Part shown: positions 53,785 through 62,757 of the stretch, in pieces
Numbering within the stretch: position 1 is the first letter of the stretch
Layout: the number at the start of each line of letters is the position of its first letter
Assembly: GCA_938075305.1 (NCBI GenBank)
Contig: CALJGV010000002.1
Location: forward strand, 1 to 64,000
Reading direction: 5' to 3'
DNA length: 64,000 nt
Source: an uncultured bacterium
GTDB taxonomy: Bacteria > Planctomycetota > UBA1135 > GCA-002686595
Program-made: the position numbers and the translations under genes
The notes under the pieces: generated by a model
What the model was told of the DNA's origin: nothing
Databases searched by the model: none
The model's input: only the letters and a program-made list of their open reading frames with translations

Positions 53785-54654
53785 TCAGGACCCCGCGGCC
53801 AGCACGGCGAGCTCGAGGACCGAGGGCACGCAGCGGTCCACGAGCCGCTCCTCCCGCCCGAGGGCGGCCTGCTCCACGGCCCAGCGGGCAGAGCCCGGGC
53901 TCTGCCGAAGTAGCAGCTGGGTCGAGGCACCGAGCGTGCCCTCGATCCGCATGGCCGCCGGCATCGCGAGGTCCAGGGAGGCGACGTCCCCGATGACCAG
54001 GTCCGGCTGTTCGCGCGAGAGGATCTCCCGGTAGTAAGGGCGGTCGAGGTGAACCCGGCGCCCTGCGTACTCCGAGCGAGGCTCCTCGTTCTCGACCCAC
54101 CACTTCCGTGCGTCCCCGACGAACCGCAGCGCCTCTCCCTCCTCAACCCCGGCTTCCGCGAAGAGCTTCTGGAGCTTCGTGGTCGGTGAATTGGAGACGA
54201 TCACCAGCTCGGCGCCCGCCGACCGCAGGGTCTCGCACAGCTCCCGCGACCCGTCCACGAGCCCGTGGCCGTGGTCCTGGAGGTAGGTGCGCATGGCGGG
54301 GCCGAACTTCTCCGAGCCGTAGTCGTGGGCCGAGCGGTGTCCTGCCTTGCGGATGCCGTCCCTCCAGCGCGCCGCCCCCGGGGCGTCCCCCCCATCGTCG
54401 AGGTAACGGCAGACCGCCCCGGTGGCCAGGAGCTCATCTTCATCCACGAAGGCGGTCAGGAACCCCCGCGGCCACCAGCCGTGCTGGTCCGGCGCCTCGT
54501 GGGCCGCACGCAAGAAACCCTCGAACTCCGCGCGCGCGACCGCCTCGGGGAGGCCGAGGTCCCTGGAGACCTCCTGGACGAAGCTCTCGTTGATGAACCG
54601 CGCCTCGCCGGCCTGGTCCGTCCACACACCGTCGAAGTCGGAGAGGATCTTCAT
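53785..54654 (-). CDS. HAD-superfamily hydrolase
   Basis: Protein of 289 residues from ATG 54654. Motif I is LSDFDGVWTD with the nucleophilic aspartates, motif II is LVIVSNSPT, and LVIGDVASLDLAM supplies the acidic motif IV. A helical cap lies between motifs I and II. It is expected to be a phosphatase; the substrate is unknown. It is 62 bp upstream of the DNA methyltransferase on the same strand and divergent from the AI-2E-type permease. Confidence 0.82.
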   Translation of the reverse strand: MKILSDFDGVWTDQAGEARFINESFVQEVSRDLGLPEAVARAEFEGFLRAAHEAPDQHGWWPRGFLTAFVDEDELLATGAVCRYLDDGGDAPGAARWRDGIRKAGHRSAHDYGSEKFGPAMRTYLQDHGHGLVDGSRELCETLRSAGAELVIVSNSPTTKLQKLFAEAGVEEGEALRFVGDARKWWVENEEPRSEYAGRRVHLDRPYYREILSREQPDLVIGDVASLDLAMPAAMRIEGTLGASTQLLLRQSPGSARWAVEQAALGREERLVDRCVPSVLELAVLAAGS

Positions 54655-54780
54655 CGTGCAAGGATTCGCATGCGGTGGGCGGGTGGAGGCGGTCGGCGGC
54701 TGGTTGGGTCGCCCCTGCACCGGCTGTTGGAGCGCCCTTCGGAGCGTTGGATCAGGGCCCGAGTTGGATAGGATCGCTCC

Positions 54781-55890
54781 ATGGGATCGGAGGATCAGCC
54801 CGGGGTCATGATGCCCCAAGAGCCGCAGCGCGGCGCCCTCAAGACGGCATCGGTGCTGCTCACCGTCGCCTTGGGAGGCTGGCTCATCGTGGTCGGTAAG
54901 GCCTTCCTCGTCCCGCTGGTCCTGGCGGCCTTCGCCTTCATTCTCGTCCAGGCCCTCGACCGTCTTTGGGGCAGGGTCACGGTTGGCGGCCACCGGCTGC
55001 CGCCGATCATGACGACGTTCCTCTCAGCCACGTTCCTCACCCTGGTGGGCGCGAGCATCATCAACCTTGTGGCAGCGAACGCGGGGGGCGTCGCGGCGGC
55101 GGCTCCTGGCTATCAGGCGCGGCTCACCGACCTCGTCAATCAGTTCGAGAGCAACGTGCTCGGCCTCGAGGTCGATCCGGGCGAAACGGACCTCTCGGAC
55201 CGCTTCCTCAAGCACCTCAACGTGGCTGGCCTCGCGACGCAGCTGGCGTCCGGGGTCGCCAACGCCGTCGGCAACCTCTCCCTGGTCCTTGTCTACCTCT
55301 TCTTCCTCCTCCTGGAGCGGCCGTTCTTCGAGCGGAAGATGGCGCGGATCTTCGAGGACACCGGCACACGATCGGATGCCCTCGGCATCCTCCGCCGGAT
55401 CGACCACGACGTGAGCGTCTACCTCGGGCTCAAGTCCCTGGTCAGCCTGCTCACGGCGCTCCCCGCCTATGGGATCATGCTCTGGGTCGGCCTCGACTTC
55501 GCGGAGTTCTGGGCCCTGCTGATCTTCGGGCTGAACTTCATCCCCAATGTCGGCTCATTGGTCGCCACCCTGCTCCCCTCGAGCATCGCGCTGGTCCAGT
55601 TCGACACGCTCCGCCCTTTTGCCCTCGTCGCCTTCGGGATCACCAGTGTCCAGCTGGTCGTGGCGAACCTCGTGGAGCCGAACCTGCTCGGCCGGCGCCT
55701 GAACATGAGCCCGTTGCTCGTGATCACGGGCCTCGTGGGGTGGAGCATGCTCTGGGGGGTGCCCGGTGCCTTCCTGTGCGTCCCGATGACCAACATCGCT
55801 CTCCTGATCCTCGCCAATGTCCCGTCGACGAGGTGGATCGCCGTCCTGCTGTCCCGGGACGGCGACCTCGTTGAGGAGGCTGCCCGATGA
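54781..55890 (+). CDS. AI-2E family transporter (PerM-like)
   Basis: Protein of 369 residues with about seven or eight membrane helices: a pair near 25-60, one near 75-95, one near 155-175 (NLSLVLVYLFFLLLERPFFE), and a C-terminal cluster from about 215 to 350. The blocks LLIFGLNFIPNVGSLVATLLP and EPNLLGRRLNMSPLLVI are diagnostic of the AI-2E/PerM exporter-like family. The substrate is not predictable; members have been linked to signal molecules, ions and auxin-like compounds. Its stop overlaps the next gene by ATGA. Confidence 0.9.
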   Translation: MGSEDQPGVMMPQEPQRGALKTASVLLTVALGGWLIVVGKAFLVPLVLAAFAFILVQALDRLWGRVTVGGHRLPPIMTTFLSATFLTLVGASIINLVAANAGGVAAAAPGYQARLTDLVNQFESNVLGLEVDPGETDLSDRFLKHLNVAGLATQLASGVANAVGNLSLVLVYLFFLLLERPFFERKMARIFEDTGTRSDALGILRRIDHDVSVYLGLKSLVSLLTALPAYGIMLWVGLDFAEFWALLIFGLNFIPNVGSLVATLLPSSIALVQFDTLRPFALVAFGITSVQLVVANLVEPNLLGRRLNMSPLLVITGLVGWSMLWGVPGAFLCVPMTNIALLILANVPSTRWIAVLLSRDGDLVEEAAR

Positions 55891-56579
55891 CCCGGGAGGA
55901 CCTGATGCTCACGGTCCCCCACCAGGGCGTGCGCCAGGTGTCGGCGGCCTGGGATCTGCCCGAGGGCGCGCCGAGGGCGGCGTTCGTCATGGCCCATGGT
56001 TCAGGCGCGCCCATGACCTCGACGTTCATGGAGGAGGTCGCGGTACGGATCGCGGCGGCCGCGAGGTTCGCCGTGCTCCGCTTCAACTACGCGTACGCCG
56101 AGATCATGTCCCGCACCGGAGGAAGGCGCCCCCCCGAACGCCGCCCGGCGCTCGAGGCGGTCCACAAGGCTGCGCTTGGGGCCGCCCGGGAGCGATTCCC
56201 GGACCTGCCCCTCATCGGCGGAGGGAAGTCCCTAGGCGGCAGGATCTCGACGCTGCTCGCGGCGGACGGTGCCGAGCTCGACGGCCTCGTCCTGCTGGGC
56301 TACCCGCTCCATCCGCCCGGGAAGCCCGAGCGCCAGCGCGTGGAGCACTTCCCTGAGGTCACCGTGCCGACCCTGTTCCTGCAGGGCACACGGGATGCAC
56401 TCGCCGACCTCGACCTGCTCAGACCAGCGCTCGAGCGCTTCGCCGGGGCCGAGACCCTCCACGTCGTCGAGGCTGGAGACCACTCGTTCTCTGTCTTGAA
56501 GCGCAGCGGCCGTACCCCTGAGGACGTCCTCGAAGAGATCGCGAGCGCCGTCTCCGCGTGGGCCGACTCTGCGCTCTGA
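55887..56579 (+). CDS. Alpha/beta hydrolase (KANL3/Tex30-like)
   Basis: Protein of 230 residues. AFVMAHGSGAPMTSTFM forms the oxyanion-side loop, GGGKSLGGRISTLLA carries the nucleophile serine in G-x-S-x-G, and TLFLQGTRDALADL and EAGDHSFSVLKR hold the acid and histidine. These features fit the small dienelactone-hydrolase-like KANL3/Tex30 group. The reaction is unknown. It is translationally coupled to the permease. Confidence 0.85.
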   Translation: MTREDLMLTVPHQGVRQVSAAWDLPEGAPRAAFVMAHGSGAPMTSTFMEEVAVRIAAAARFAVLRFNYAYAEIMSRTGGRRPPERRPALEAVHKAALGAARERFPDLPLIGGGKSLGGRISTLLAADGAELDGLVLLGYPLHPPGKPERQRVEHFPEVTVPTLFLQGTRDALADLDLLRPALERFAGAETLHVVEAGDHSFSVLKRSGRTPEDVLEEIASAVSAWADSAL

Positions 56580-56681
56580 GGCTTGAGCTGAGTTCCCTCC
56601 GCCAGGGGCGGTGGACCACGCTTCCCCCTGGTGCAGGGCCCGCGACGCCGTCGCTCCGGGCCAGCTACGGGTGCCCGGGAT

Positions 56682-57026
56682 TCAGCCGCGGGTGCCCGGA
56701 ACCCTGAGGCCAGGGGCAAGCACGCGTCGGAGTCCGAGGCCGCCTGTTGCGGCACGCTCGGAGGGCTGAGGGACACCGGTGCTGGATCCACCCCAAAGGG
56801 AGGAGGTGGTGCGGTAGAGCTCCAGGTCCGGGGTGAACTTGGGCGCGGGTTGCTCGACCGACGTCGGGCCCGCCGCCTCGACCACAGTGCCGCTCTCCAG
56901 GAAGGCCTTCACCGTCAGCGCGGTTCCCAGCAGCACGAGTCCCACCACGGCGAGCAGCCTGGTGCCGCTGTCGCGTGTGTCGGCGGGCGCCGACGAGGGG
57001 AAGGTGCTGGAGGTGGGGAGCGTCAT
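56682..57026 (-). CDS. Small membrane-anchored protein, unknown
   Basis: Protein of 114 residues from ATG 57026 (MTLPTSSTFPSSAP). One hydrophobic segment (LLAVVGLVLLGTALTVKAFL, about 25-45) is followed by a soluble tail with no recognised domain. Codon pattern is acceptable up to about residue 85; the Arg/Gly-rich end looks non-coding-like, so the true stop or reality of the tail is uncertain. It is the only candidate gene in the 56580-57212 stretch, which otherwise shows nothing I can identify. Confidence 0.45.
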   Translation of the reverse strand: MTLPTSSTFPSSAPADTRDSGTRLLAVVGLVLLGTALTVKAFLESGTVVEAAGPTSVEQPAPKFTPDLELYRTTSSLWGGSSTGVPQPSERAATGGLGLRRVLAPGLRVPGTRG

Positions 57027-57212
57027 GGGCTGGGTGTTCGACGGAGGTATGCGTCTGGAGACGCTCGGGTGCCTCATTTTCTTGCGAACCCTGCTCCCAA
57101 AGCCGCGTCGAGACCGCCCAAATGCGGCACAAGGACCAATACAGCAATGACTTAGGCCCGATCCTGGCGCCGATGGTCGGAACGAGAACTGGGCTAAGCG
57201 CCGGGGGGAGGC

Positions 57213-59132
57213 TCAGGCTTGCAGCCAGGATTCCCAGGCGTCGAAAGAGGTCTCGCGCCCCAGGAAGGCCAAGGCCATCGCCCCAGCGTCGTCCGAGCCG
57301 CCCTGCCCCAGCACGGTCTCCCGGTACCTCTGGGCCTTCTCGGTGCTCATCAGGTCGTCGCCGAAGACGCTGGCGAAGTCCTTGGAGATCACCAGGGACC
57401 ACATGTAGGTGTAGTAGTTCGAGGAGTACCCGTGCAGGTGCCCGAAGGCGCACTGCATGGCCGTCCCAGGGACCTTCTCGAAGTACGTCAGCTCCTTCTG
57501 CAGGTCCCCGAGGAGCTCCCCGGGGTCCACGCCTGCCGGGTCACGGTCGTAGAGGGTCAGGGCGAACAGGGCGTAGAGCATTTGCCCCATGACGTTCATG
57601 CCCTTCCCATACTCCTCCGCGGCGCGAAGCCTGTCGACCAGCTCCACGGGGATCGGCTCTCCGGTCTCATGGTGCGTCGCGAACTGCTGGAGCACGCCGG
57701 CGCTCCAGGCCCACTCCTCGTAGAGCTGGGAGGGCACCTCGACGAAGTCCCACTCACAGGCGATCCCCGCGAAGCCGTGGAAGCGGTGGGTCGAGAACAG
57801 GTGGTGGAGGAGGTGCCCGACCTCGTGGAAGAACGTCGTCACCTGATCGTGCAGCAGGAGCGCGGGGTCGCTCTCGGTGGGCCCCGGGAAGTTGCACACC
57901 AGCGCGGCCTCTGGGATCGCTCCCCCGCTCACACCGCTGCGCATCTGGAACATCGCGGCGTGCTTGAACTTCCCCTCGCGCGGGAACATGTCCAGGTAGA
58001 AGCGCGCGGCAACCCGGTCGCCCTCGAACACATCGAAGCACTCCACGGACTCATGCCAGGGCGAGCCAGACTCGGACCGCTCGATGCGGACACCGAAGAG
58101 GGTCTCGGTGGTCGCCAGGATCCCATCTCGCACCTTGGCGTAGGCGAAGTACGGCCGGACGGACTGGGAGTCGAAGCTGTGCTTGCGCCGCTTGACCCGC
58201 TCGGCGAGGAACCTCGACTGCCACGCCTCCACCCGCTCCGCCGCCGGGTCGATGGTCCTCAGCTCGGCGAGGAGGTCTCCGAACTCGCTCTCCCCCACCG
58301 GCCGGGCACGGTCGGAGACGCGCTGGGCGAACGCCCGGGCAGCCTCGGCCGTGCCGACCATCTTGTCCTCGCAGGCCCAGTGCGCCCAGTGGTCGTACCC
58401 CAGCGTGTTGGCCAGCTCGTGGCGCTTGGCCAGGAGCCGGTTCAGCACGTCAACGTTCTCAGGGAACGCCCGCAGGTTGAACTCCCGGTGCAGGTCCCGG
58501 CGGACGTCGTCCCGCTCCGCGTAGAGCATGACCGGGAGGAAGTCGGTCGGGTCGGTGGTCAGGGTGACCGAACCATCCGCGTCCTCGGGGTGAGCGGCGA
58601 GGAAGTCCGCGGGCAGCCCCGCAAGGGCGCCATGCCCCTCGTCGAGGCGCAACGACCGCCCACCGGTCATGATGTTCCGGTCGAACTCCTGCCCGATGTG
58701 GATCAACTCCTCCTGCAGGAGGCGGACCCGCTCGCGGGTCGCGTCGTCCTTGTCCACGCCGCTCCTGCGGTAGTCCCGCAGGGCGTGCTCCACGTAGCGG
58801 CGCACGTCGGGGGAGTCCTCACCCTCGAGGTCGAGGTTGGCGAAGCGCTCGTAGGCGCCGCGGTGAAGGTTGAGCTCGGTCACGAACGCCGAGATGCGCT
58901 GGCTTGCGACCTCCGCAGCCTCGCGGACCGCCTCATCGGGGTGCACCGCAGAGAACAGTTCCGAGAGCCCGGAGACCTCACCGATCTCTCTCCCGATCCC
59001 GTCGAAGGTCGACGAGACCTCCTCGGCGGTGGCCCCCGAGGGGAGCTCGAGCAGCGCCGTCAGCCCTCGCTGGGCGGCATCAAGTTGCTGGTCGACGAGG
59101 GCGGCGAAGGAGGCGGCGTCGTGCAGGGTCAT
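57213..59132 (-). CDS. M3-family oligopeptidase
   Basis: Protein of 639 residues. The zinc site is His436-Glu437-x-x-His440 in TTFFHEVGHLLHHL, and a downstream helix supplies the third ligand glutamate, as in thimet oligopeptidase and peptidyl-dipeptidase Dcp. FDSQSVRPYFAYAKV, FYLDMFPREGKFKHA and HGYSSNYYTYMWS are further family blocks. No signal peptide, so it likely degrades peptides in the cytoplasm. Its start overlaps the inositol-3-phosphate synthase stop by 4 bases. Confidence 0.92.
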   Translation of the reverse strand: MTLHDAASFAALVDQQLDAAQRGLTALLELPSGATAEEVSSTFDGIGREIGEVSGLSELFSAVHPDEAVREAAEVASQRISAFVTELNLHRGAYERFANLDLEGEDSPDVRRYVEHALRDYRRSGVDKDDATRERVRLLQEELIHIGQEFDRNIMTGGRSLRLDEGHGALAGLPADFLAAHPEDADGSVTLTTDPTDFLPVMLYAERDDVRRDLHREFNLRAFPENVDVLNRLLAKRHELANTLGYDHWAHWACEDKMVGTAEAARAFAQRVSDRARPVGESEFGDLLAELRTIDPAAERVEAWQSRFLAERVKRRKHSFDSQSVRPYFAYAKVRDGILATTETLFGVRIERSESGSPWHESVECFDVFEGDRVAARFYLDMFPREGKFKHAAMFQMRSGVSGGAIPEAALVCNFPGPTESDPALLLHDQVTTFFHEVGHLLHHLFSTHRFHGFAGIACEWDFVEVPSQLYEEWAWSAGVLQQFATHHETGEPIPVELVDRLRAAEEYGKGMNVMGQMLYALFALTLYDRDPAGVDPGELLGDLQKELTYFEKVPGTAMQCAFGHLHGYSSNYYTYMWSLVISKDFASVFGDDLMSTEKAQRYRETVLGQGGSDDAGAMALAFLGRETSFDAWESWLQA

Positions 59133-60355
59133 CGCTGTTGGATGTCGTTGGCGTAACGATGGAGGAGCTCCATCTGGCGGTGGAAGTCGTGGTCCACGTC
59201 ATCCCCAAGCGGGGCCTTGAAGTAGCCCGCGAGGTGTTCGAGGGCGCCGGACTCACCCCGGCGGCTCGCGAGCTCCGCGAGGCGCGCGAGGTCGATGATG
59301 AGGGGCGCCGCGAGCGCGGAGTCGCACCCCGACCAGGTGAACTGGAGCGACATCTTCGCCCCGAGGAATCCCTCGAAGTGGACGAAGTCCATCGCGGTCT
59401 TCCAGTCGCCCAAGGATGGCACGTAGTCGATGCCCACCTGGGTCGAGAGTTCAGGCGAGCTGCCCTCCAGGATCGAGCGAAGCGCCTCGTCCTTGGTCTT
59501 CAGCTTCTTCGCCTTGTGGGCCGGCTCCTTGAGGACCTCACCGTCTCGGTTGCCGAGCATGTTGTAGCCCTGCCACGCGAGCACGTTCAGGGCCCGCGCC
59601 TTGAACATGGGCGCGAGCGCCGTCTTCAGGAGTGTCTCGCCGGTCTTCCCATCGTTCCCCGCCACGGGCACTCCCTGCTTCTCCGCAAGCTCCAGGAGCG
59701 CCGGAATCCCCGCGCCGATGCTCGGCGTGAAGTTGACGAAGGGCCGACCCGAGGAGATCGCGGCGTAGGCGTAGATCACCGAAGCCGGCTGGGCGACTCC
59801 CGCGTCGAGGGCTGCCTCCAGGGCATCAAGAGAGTCCCAGGCCGCCTGGGGAGCGAACTCTGCCTCCGTGCTCGCCACATGGACGACCACCGTCCGCGCC
59901 AGGTCGTGATCCCCCGAGAACTCCTCGAGGTCACCGACCAGTCGGGCGATCTGGTCCCGGGGCGGCAGGATCCCGAGGTCCGCCGCGCGGGGGTCCAGGT
60001 CTGCGAAGCCCGTGCCCGCGGCGTCGAGGACCCCGGGGCGAATGGCCGCCTCGAAGGCGGCGGCCTCGGCGCTTGCGGCGATCACGAGCTCCGGGGAGAG
60101 GATCCCGGCCCGTACCAGCTCTCCGGCGGACGAGGAGAGGTCCCGCAGGCAGACGTCGTGCCCGCCGAGGACGAGGTCCTCGAAGCCCACGAGCGGCAGC
60201 CCGTCGAGCGGCGGCAGCTCGGTCGGCAAGCCGACCGTGGACACGAGCCCGTGCCGCAGCCCCGCAACGCCGTAAGCCACACAGGTGGAGATCGCTCCGC
60301 GTGCGCCGACGAGCCAGAGGCCTGTACGTCCAGGGGCAGCAGTCGAGTCGGTCAC
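59129..60355 (-). CDS. Inositol-3-phosphate synthase
   Basis: Protein of 408 residues. The NAD-binding start is GLWLVGARGAISTCVAYG. VPVAGNDGKTGETLLKTALAPMF and LAWQGYNMLGNRDGEVL are the catalytic blocks with the conserved lysines, followed by DKK-type KAKKLKTKDE, the bacterial/archaeal form. It converts glucose-6-phosphate to myo-inositol-3-phosphate, for inositol lipids or compatible solutes. It is coupled to the M3 peptidase gene; no obvious functional link. Confidence 0.9.
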   Translation of the reverse strand: MTDSTAAPGRTGLWLVGARGAISTCVAYGVAGLRHGLVSTVGLPTELPPLDGLPLVGFEDLVLGGHDVCLRDLSSSAGELVRAGILSPELVIAASAEAAAFEAAIRPGVLDAAGTGFADLDPRAADLGILPPRDQIARLVGDLEEFSGDHDLARTVVVHVASTEAEFAPQAAWDSLDALEAALDAGVAQPASVIYAYAAISSGRPFVNFTPSIGAGIPALLELAEKQGVPVAGNDGKTGETLLKTALAPMFKARALNVLAWQGYNMLGNRDGEVLKEPAHKAKKLKTKDEALRSILEGSSPELSTQVGIDYVPSLGDWKTAMDFVHFEGFLGAKMSLQFTWSGCDSALAAPLIIDLARLAELASRRGESGALEHLAGYFKAPLGDDVDHDFHRQMELLHRYANDIQQR

Positions 60356-60493
60356 GTCGGTGTCAGCGAGGGGTCCAAGCGAGAGGGAGGCGCAGGCGGC
60401 CCGGCGCGCTCCGGACCAGGGTCCGAGCGTTCGGGCGGAAGATTGTGGACGAAGTGCAGCCCGGCGTCCCCTCCTGGACGCGCATTTGCAGGA

Positions 60494-61654
60494 TCATTGC
60501 CCGCTCTGGCCCTGCGTGCCGGCGGCGCGCTGAAGTGCGACCCACCGCGAGACGAGCCCCTCGTCCCTGGGCTCCCACCAGTTCAGCTCGAGGACCATCC
60601 GGGTCGCCGACTCCACGGCCGGGCCCCCAGACGGCGCCTCGTCAGCGAGGGGCTCTGTCACACCGAGGGGCTCGGAGTCCGCCGAACCCAAGGGCCCGGA
60701 GCCGTCCGCAACGGCGGCGCCCGGCTCCATCGGTCGCCTGACGGGTCCCCCGTCTCCGGCTCCCTCCGCCCCACGCTCTCGCTCGTCAGATGCTCCCCGC
60801 CCCGTCGAGCCGGCCTGCTCGGCTGCCTGCCGTTCCGGATCGAGGTCCAGCCCTTCCTCCTCGGCAGCGAGGGACATGGACTCCGCGGTCGCCGCGGCCC
60901 GAGAGAGCGCCTCGGCCAGCTCGGAGCCCAGCGGCGCCTCGAGCGCCAGCGCCTCCAACTCCTCGGCCACCTCACGCATCTCCTCTCCCCCCCTTCCGGC
61001 GGCGGCGCCCGCGGCAGCGGCCGCCGCGCGCTCGAGGCCCTCGCGCGCTGCGTCATCCATCCTCTCGGCCCCGTCCCTCGCGAGGGCGGTGAGGTCGGTC
61101 GAGAGCGCGAAAGAGCGGGCGCGCTCGCCCTGGCCCGACCGGCCGGACGACTCCCCGGCGCCGACGCATACCACGAGCAGCGCTACCGCTCCGAAGGGAA
61201 GCGCCGCGAAGCCCACGGTGTGGGGCGTCGCGGCCTCCATCACGTCCCGGCGACGGACCTTGCCGAGCACCCGCTCCGCCCCCAGCTCCGACATCACGGA
61301 GGGTGCGCCAGCACGGCCGGCCTCGAAGGCCGCGAGGTAGGCTCCGCGCAACCCGAGCTCGTCGTCCACGCGTCGCGCCACCACCTCGTCCGATCGCAGG
61401 TTGGCGCGCCGCCACATGAGGAGGGTCAGCACCCCGACGAACGCCGCCAGCCCAAGGAGGTCCACACGCCCGAGCTCCTCTCCCCCCAGCACCGCGAGCG
61501 AGATGGCCAGCGCAGCCGCGGCGATGGCCGCGCAGAGCCCCTGGGCGGTGTACCCTTGCCGCGCCCGGGAGGCCACGGTCCGATTCAGCTGAGCCACCGC
61601 ATCCAGGGCGGGGGCGTCGCTCCCCGGGGGCCGGGCCGCTCGCGAGGCCGCCAT
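60494..61654 (-). CDS. Membrane protein with long acidic Ala/Glu-rich helix
   Basis: Protein of 386 residues from ATG 61654. Three membrane segments: about 38-56, 64-80 and 148-168. Between helices 2 and 3 is a cytoplasmic-type loop. After helix 3 is an extended Ala/Glu-rich, coiled-coil-like stretch (about 185-270) and a low-complexity Gly/Pro tail ending in a short folded segment (MVLELNWWEPRDEGLV). It resembles DUF4175-type planctomycete membrane proteins in layout; function unknown. The start overlaps the stop of the upstream YdjY-like gene by ATGA. Confidence 0.65.
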   Translation of the reverse strand: MAASRAARPPGSDAPALDAVAQLNRTVASRARQGYTAQGLCAAIAAAALAISLAVLGGEELGRVDLLGLAAFVGVLTLLMWRRANLRSDEVVARRVDDELGLRGAYLAAFEAGRAGAPSVMSELGAERVLGKVRRRDVMEAATPHTVGFAALPFGAVALLVVCVGAGESSGRSGQGERARSFALSTDLTALARDGAERMDDAAREGLERAAAAAAGAAAGRGGEEMREVAEELEALALEAPLGSELAEALSRAAATAESMSLAAEEEGLDLDPERQAAEQAGSTGRGASDERERGAEGAGDGGPVRRPMEPGAAVADGSGPLGSADSEPLGVTEPLADEAPSGGPAVESATRMVLELNWWEPRDEGLVSRWVALQRAAGTQGQSGQ

Positions 61655-62613
61655 CAGCGGGGAGCCGGCTCCCCCACGGGCTCGGGGACGAACGGGACCG
61701 AAGGGAGCAGGTCCGCCGGAAGCCCGTCGAGCTCGGCCGTGGACATGATGAAGAGGACCTCGGATCCGCGGTCCGGGAGGAGCCAGACGTTGGGACGCCA
61801 GCCCGTCTGCACGACGCATTCGGGGAGCGCCGCGGTCACGAGGGTGTCACCCTGGGAGAAGAAGGCCACGTTGATGAGGTTGCCCATCGACGTCGCGGCG
61901 AGCACCTCTCCCCCGCCGTTGCTCGGGTCCTGGATCATCCGTGAACCGATCCAGGTCCAAGCGTGTCGCCGCATGGAGCGCCCTCGCACGAGATCGAGGA
62001 GCAGGTCCTCCATGCGATGAAAGTGGAGCGTCTCCGACGGGAACTCACCCGTCCTGGGGTCCCTGGCTCCGGCGGCCTCTCGCCAGGCCGCGTAGAGGTA
62101 GGTCTCTCCGCCGGTGGGCGCCACCACGTCGTGGGTACGCACACCGCTGCGCACCTCCTCCCGGGTCGGCGGCGGGTCCTTGGCCACGTACTTCACGTTG
62201 GTCCCCTGGCTCACCCCGAGGGCCAGCATCGCGGCGGTGAGGCCGTCGGGGCTCACATCCGTCATGAACAGCGTCTCGTGCGACGCCCCCTGGGTCGTCG
62301 TCAGCAGGTATTCGAGCAACTCGTTGAGGACCTCCACCCGCGCGCTGAAGCCGAGGGCCTTGGCCTCCGTGGAGAACTGGATCCCCATCTCCCGGAATGC
62401 GCTGGCCAGCTGAGCCTGGGCCTCCGCTCCGTCCTGGGTGCCCGCAGGCTCCTGCGGCGGCAGCGGCGGCCCGGCGTCGCGAGCGCCCGCCTCCTGGGAC
62501 GGTGCCTCGGGAGTGAGGGCGACCGCCTCCCTCGAGGACGGCCCGTGCAAGGACACGAACCCTGCGGTGAGCACCGAGAGCACGAGGGCGGGGGGCTTGA
62601 TGGCTTGGATCAT
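61654..62613 (-). CDS. Secreted YdjY-like domain protein
   Basis: Protein of 319 residues. A hydrophobic signal (ALVLSVLTAGFVSLHG) and a Pro/Gln-rich linker precede a YdjY-like domain (about 75-150: FSARVEVLNELLEYLL, ASHETLFMTDVSPDGLTAAMLALG). The rest is beta-rich (SMGNLINVAFFSQGDTLV). No enzymatic motif. Such proteins occur in planctomycete envelopes with unknown roles. It heads a two-gene unit with the membrane protein at 60494. Confidence 0.72.
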   Translation of the reverse strand: MIQAIKPPALVLSVLTAGFVSLHGPSSREAVALTPEAPSQEAGARDAGPPLPPQEPAGTQDGAEAQAQLASAFREMGIQFSTEAKALGFSARVEVLNELLEYLLTTTQGASHETLFMTDVSPDGLTAAMLALGVSQGTNVKYVAKDPPPTREEVRSGVRTHDVVAPTGGETYLYAAWREAAGARDPRTGEFPSETLHFHRMEDLLLDLVRGRSMRRHAWTWIGSRMIQDPSNGGGEVLAATSMGNLINVAFFSQGDTLVTAALPECVVQTGWRPNVWLLPDRGSEVLFIMSTAELDGLPADLLPSVPFVPEPVGEPAPR

Positions 62614-62757
62614 GGAGAATGGGACCGGCGCGGCGGCGGTCGGGGGCGGCTGAGGCCCGAGACCCCAGGAACGTAGTCCATTGGGGCGGGTTCAGCGAAT
62701 CCTCTGGGTCGAGGGCGCACCGAGGGTACGCTCGTCCAGGGGACAGCCCCCCGGATC

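Noticed and set aside
56682-57077. Starting the small membrane protein at 57077
   Set aside because: The first 17 residues look non-coding; ATG 57026 is the better start, and even so the gene is only weakly supported.
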